Source: an uncultured Aquimarina sp.
GTDB lineage: Bacteria > Bacteroidota > Bacteroidia > Flavobacteriales > Flavobacteriaceae
DNA: 64,000 nucleotides
Assembly: GCA_947496355.1 (NCBI GenBank)
Contig: CANMCO010000016.1
Coordinates: forward strand, 1-64,000
Direction of reading: 5' to 3'
In this document: positions 63,567 to 64,000 of the stretch, piece after piece
How positions within the stretch are numbered: the stretch's first letter is position 1
Layout: the number at the start of each line of letters is the position of its first letter
Made by a program: the position numbers and the translations under genes
Notes under the pieces: generated by a model
Seen by the model: only the letters and a program-made list of their open reading frames with translations
Told to the model about the DNA's origin: nothing
Database searches by the model: none

Positions 63567-64000
63567 ATGTCAATTTTCGGAAAAACGGTACTAACCGTTG
63601 CTATTGCAGGTTTGTTTTATTCCTGTTCAAATTCAGAACAACAAACAGGAGAAACTGCTTCTAATGCTACAGAATTTAAAATCGATTATGAAAAATTCAC
63701 TTTAGATAATGGTTTAGAAGTTATTTTACACGAAGATCATAGCGATCCTATTGTAGCCGTAGCCACCATGATGCATGTAGGATCAAATCGCGAAAAACCG
63801 GGAAAAACGGGATTTGCGCACTTTTTTGAACATATGTCGTTTAATGATTCTGAAAACACACCTGTTGGAGCCAACAGAAAATTAATACCCGAGTGGGGAG
63901 GAGAGCGAAATGGCGGTACCTGGAATGACGGAACTGTATATTATGAAGTAGTACCTAAGGATGCTTTCGATAAAATTCTATGGATAGATTCTGATCGTTT
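63567..64000 (+). CDS. M16-family zinc protease lipoprotein, cut by the window edge
   Basis: The open frame runs from ATG 63567 to the edge without a stop, giving the first 144 residues. The signal peptide ends F-Y-S-C near residue 20. A pitrilysin-type domain follows: FTLDNGLEVILHEDHSDPIV, then the inverted zinc motif H-F-F-E-H in GFAHFFEHMSFN, and WNDGTVYYEVVP. M16 proteins of Bacteroidota usually have two halves and about 700-950 residues, so the main part lies outside the window. It probably degrades peptides in the periplasm. Confidence 0.9.
   Translation, partial: MSIFGKTVLTVAIAGLFYSCSNSEQQTGETASNATEFKIDYEKFTLDNGLEVILHEDHSDPIVAVATMMHVGSNREKPGKTGFAHFFEHMSFNDSENTPVGANRKLIPEWGGERNGGTWNDGTVYYEVVPKDAFDKILWIDSDR

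Overview
The window is AT-rich and looks like a chromosome segment of a marine Flavobacteriaceae (Bacteroidota), perhaps Aquimarina- or Kordia-like. The genus is a guess. The clade call rests on Bacteroidota-typical families (DUF4494, DUF6268, UMF1-type MFS, pirin, SthA paired with a class III cyclase), on many short lipoproteins whose signal ends in S-C, and on candidate promoters of the TTTG / TAnnTTTG type. No tRNA, rRNA, CRISPR array, transposase or phage structural module was recognised.

Layout. (1) 1-10.2 kb: an orphan hypothetical gene, then a complete type I restriction-modification operon hsdM-hsdS-hsdR. Behind it, in the same direction, is a tight pair made of a SIR2-like protein and a protein with a FokI-like nuclease domain. 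(2) 10.2-13.1 kb: a GT2 glycosyltransferase and small genes, punctuated by an imperfect palindromic repeat family that always sits behind stop codons; a related-looking palindrome is inserted in frame inside hsdS. (3) 13.1-33.5 kb: mixed genes, including a 664-aa protein resembling secreted or contractile-system-associated enzymes, two class III nucleotide cyclases (one next to sthA), lipoproteins, an M23 peptidase with tandem repeats, pirin, an antiporter with a WYL regulator, and an AlkD-like protein. (4) 33.7-41.8 kb: alpha-glucan genes glgE-mak-glgB followed by a GH31 glucosidase. (5) 41.8-50.9 kb, minus strand: four genes in order caspase-SGNH fusion, gasdermin-like pore former, CHAT protease, STAND NTPase-TM-WD40. 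(6) 51-55 kb: M48 protease, UMF1 transporter, lipocalin-like and OmpA-like lipoproteins. (7) 55.1-63.5 kb: a biosynthetic cluster with flavoprotein, methyltransferase, type III PKS, enoyl reductase, lipoprotein, dehydratase, hydrolase, ketosynthase, LysE exporter, ACP and phosphopantetheinyl transferase. (8) An M16 protease runs off the right edge.

The most exciting object is the operon at 41783-50940. The 276-aa product of its second gene matches the N-terminal pattern of bacterial gasdermins and carries a Cys at position 4. It is flanked by a caspase-like and a CHAT protease and by a large STAND sensor with a transmembrane helix and WD40 repeats. The likely logic is that the STAND sensor recruits or activates a protease, which trims the gasdermin C-terminal tail so that pores kill the infected cell. 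A C-terminal SGNH hydrolase on the caspase adds a possible lipid or glycan deacylase activity. Bacterial gasdermin defence is known; this protein set and fusion are what deserve follow-up. Second is the SIR2 plus FokI-like pair behind the type I system. Third is the type III PKS cluster, which carries flavoprotein and methyltransferase partners as in Streptomyces srsABC but also its own fatty-acid-synthase-like starter machinery.
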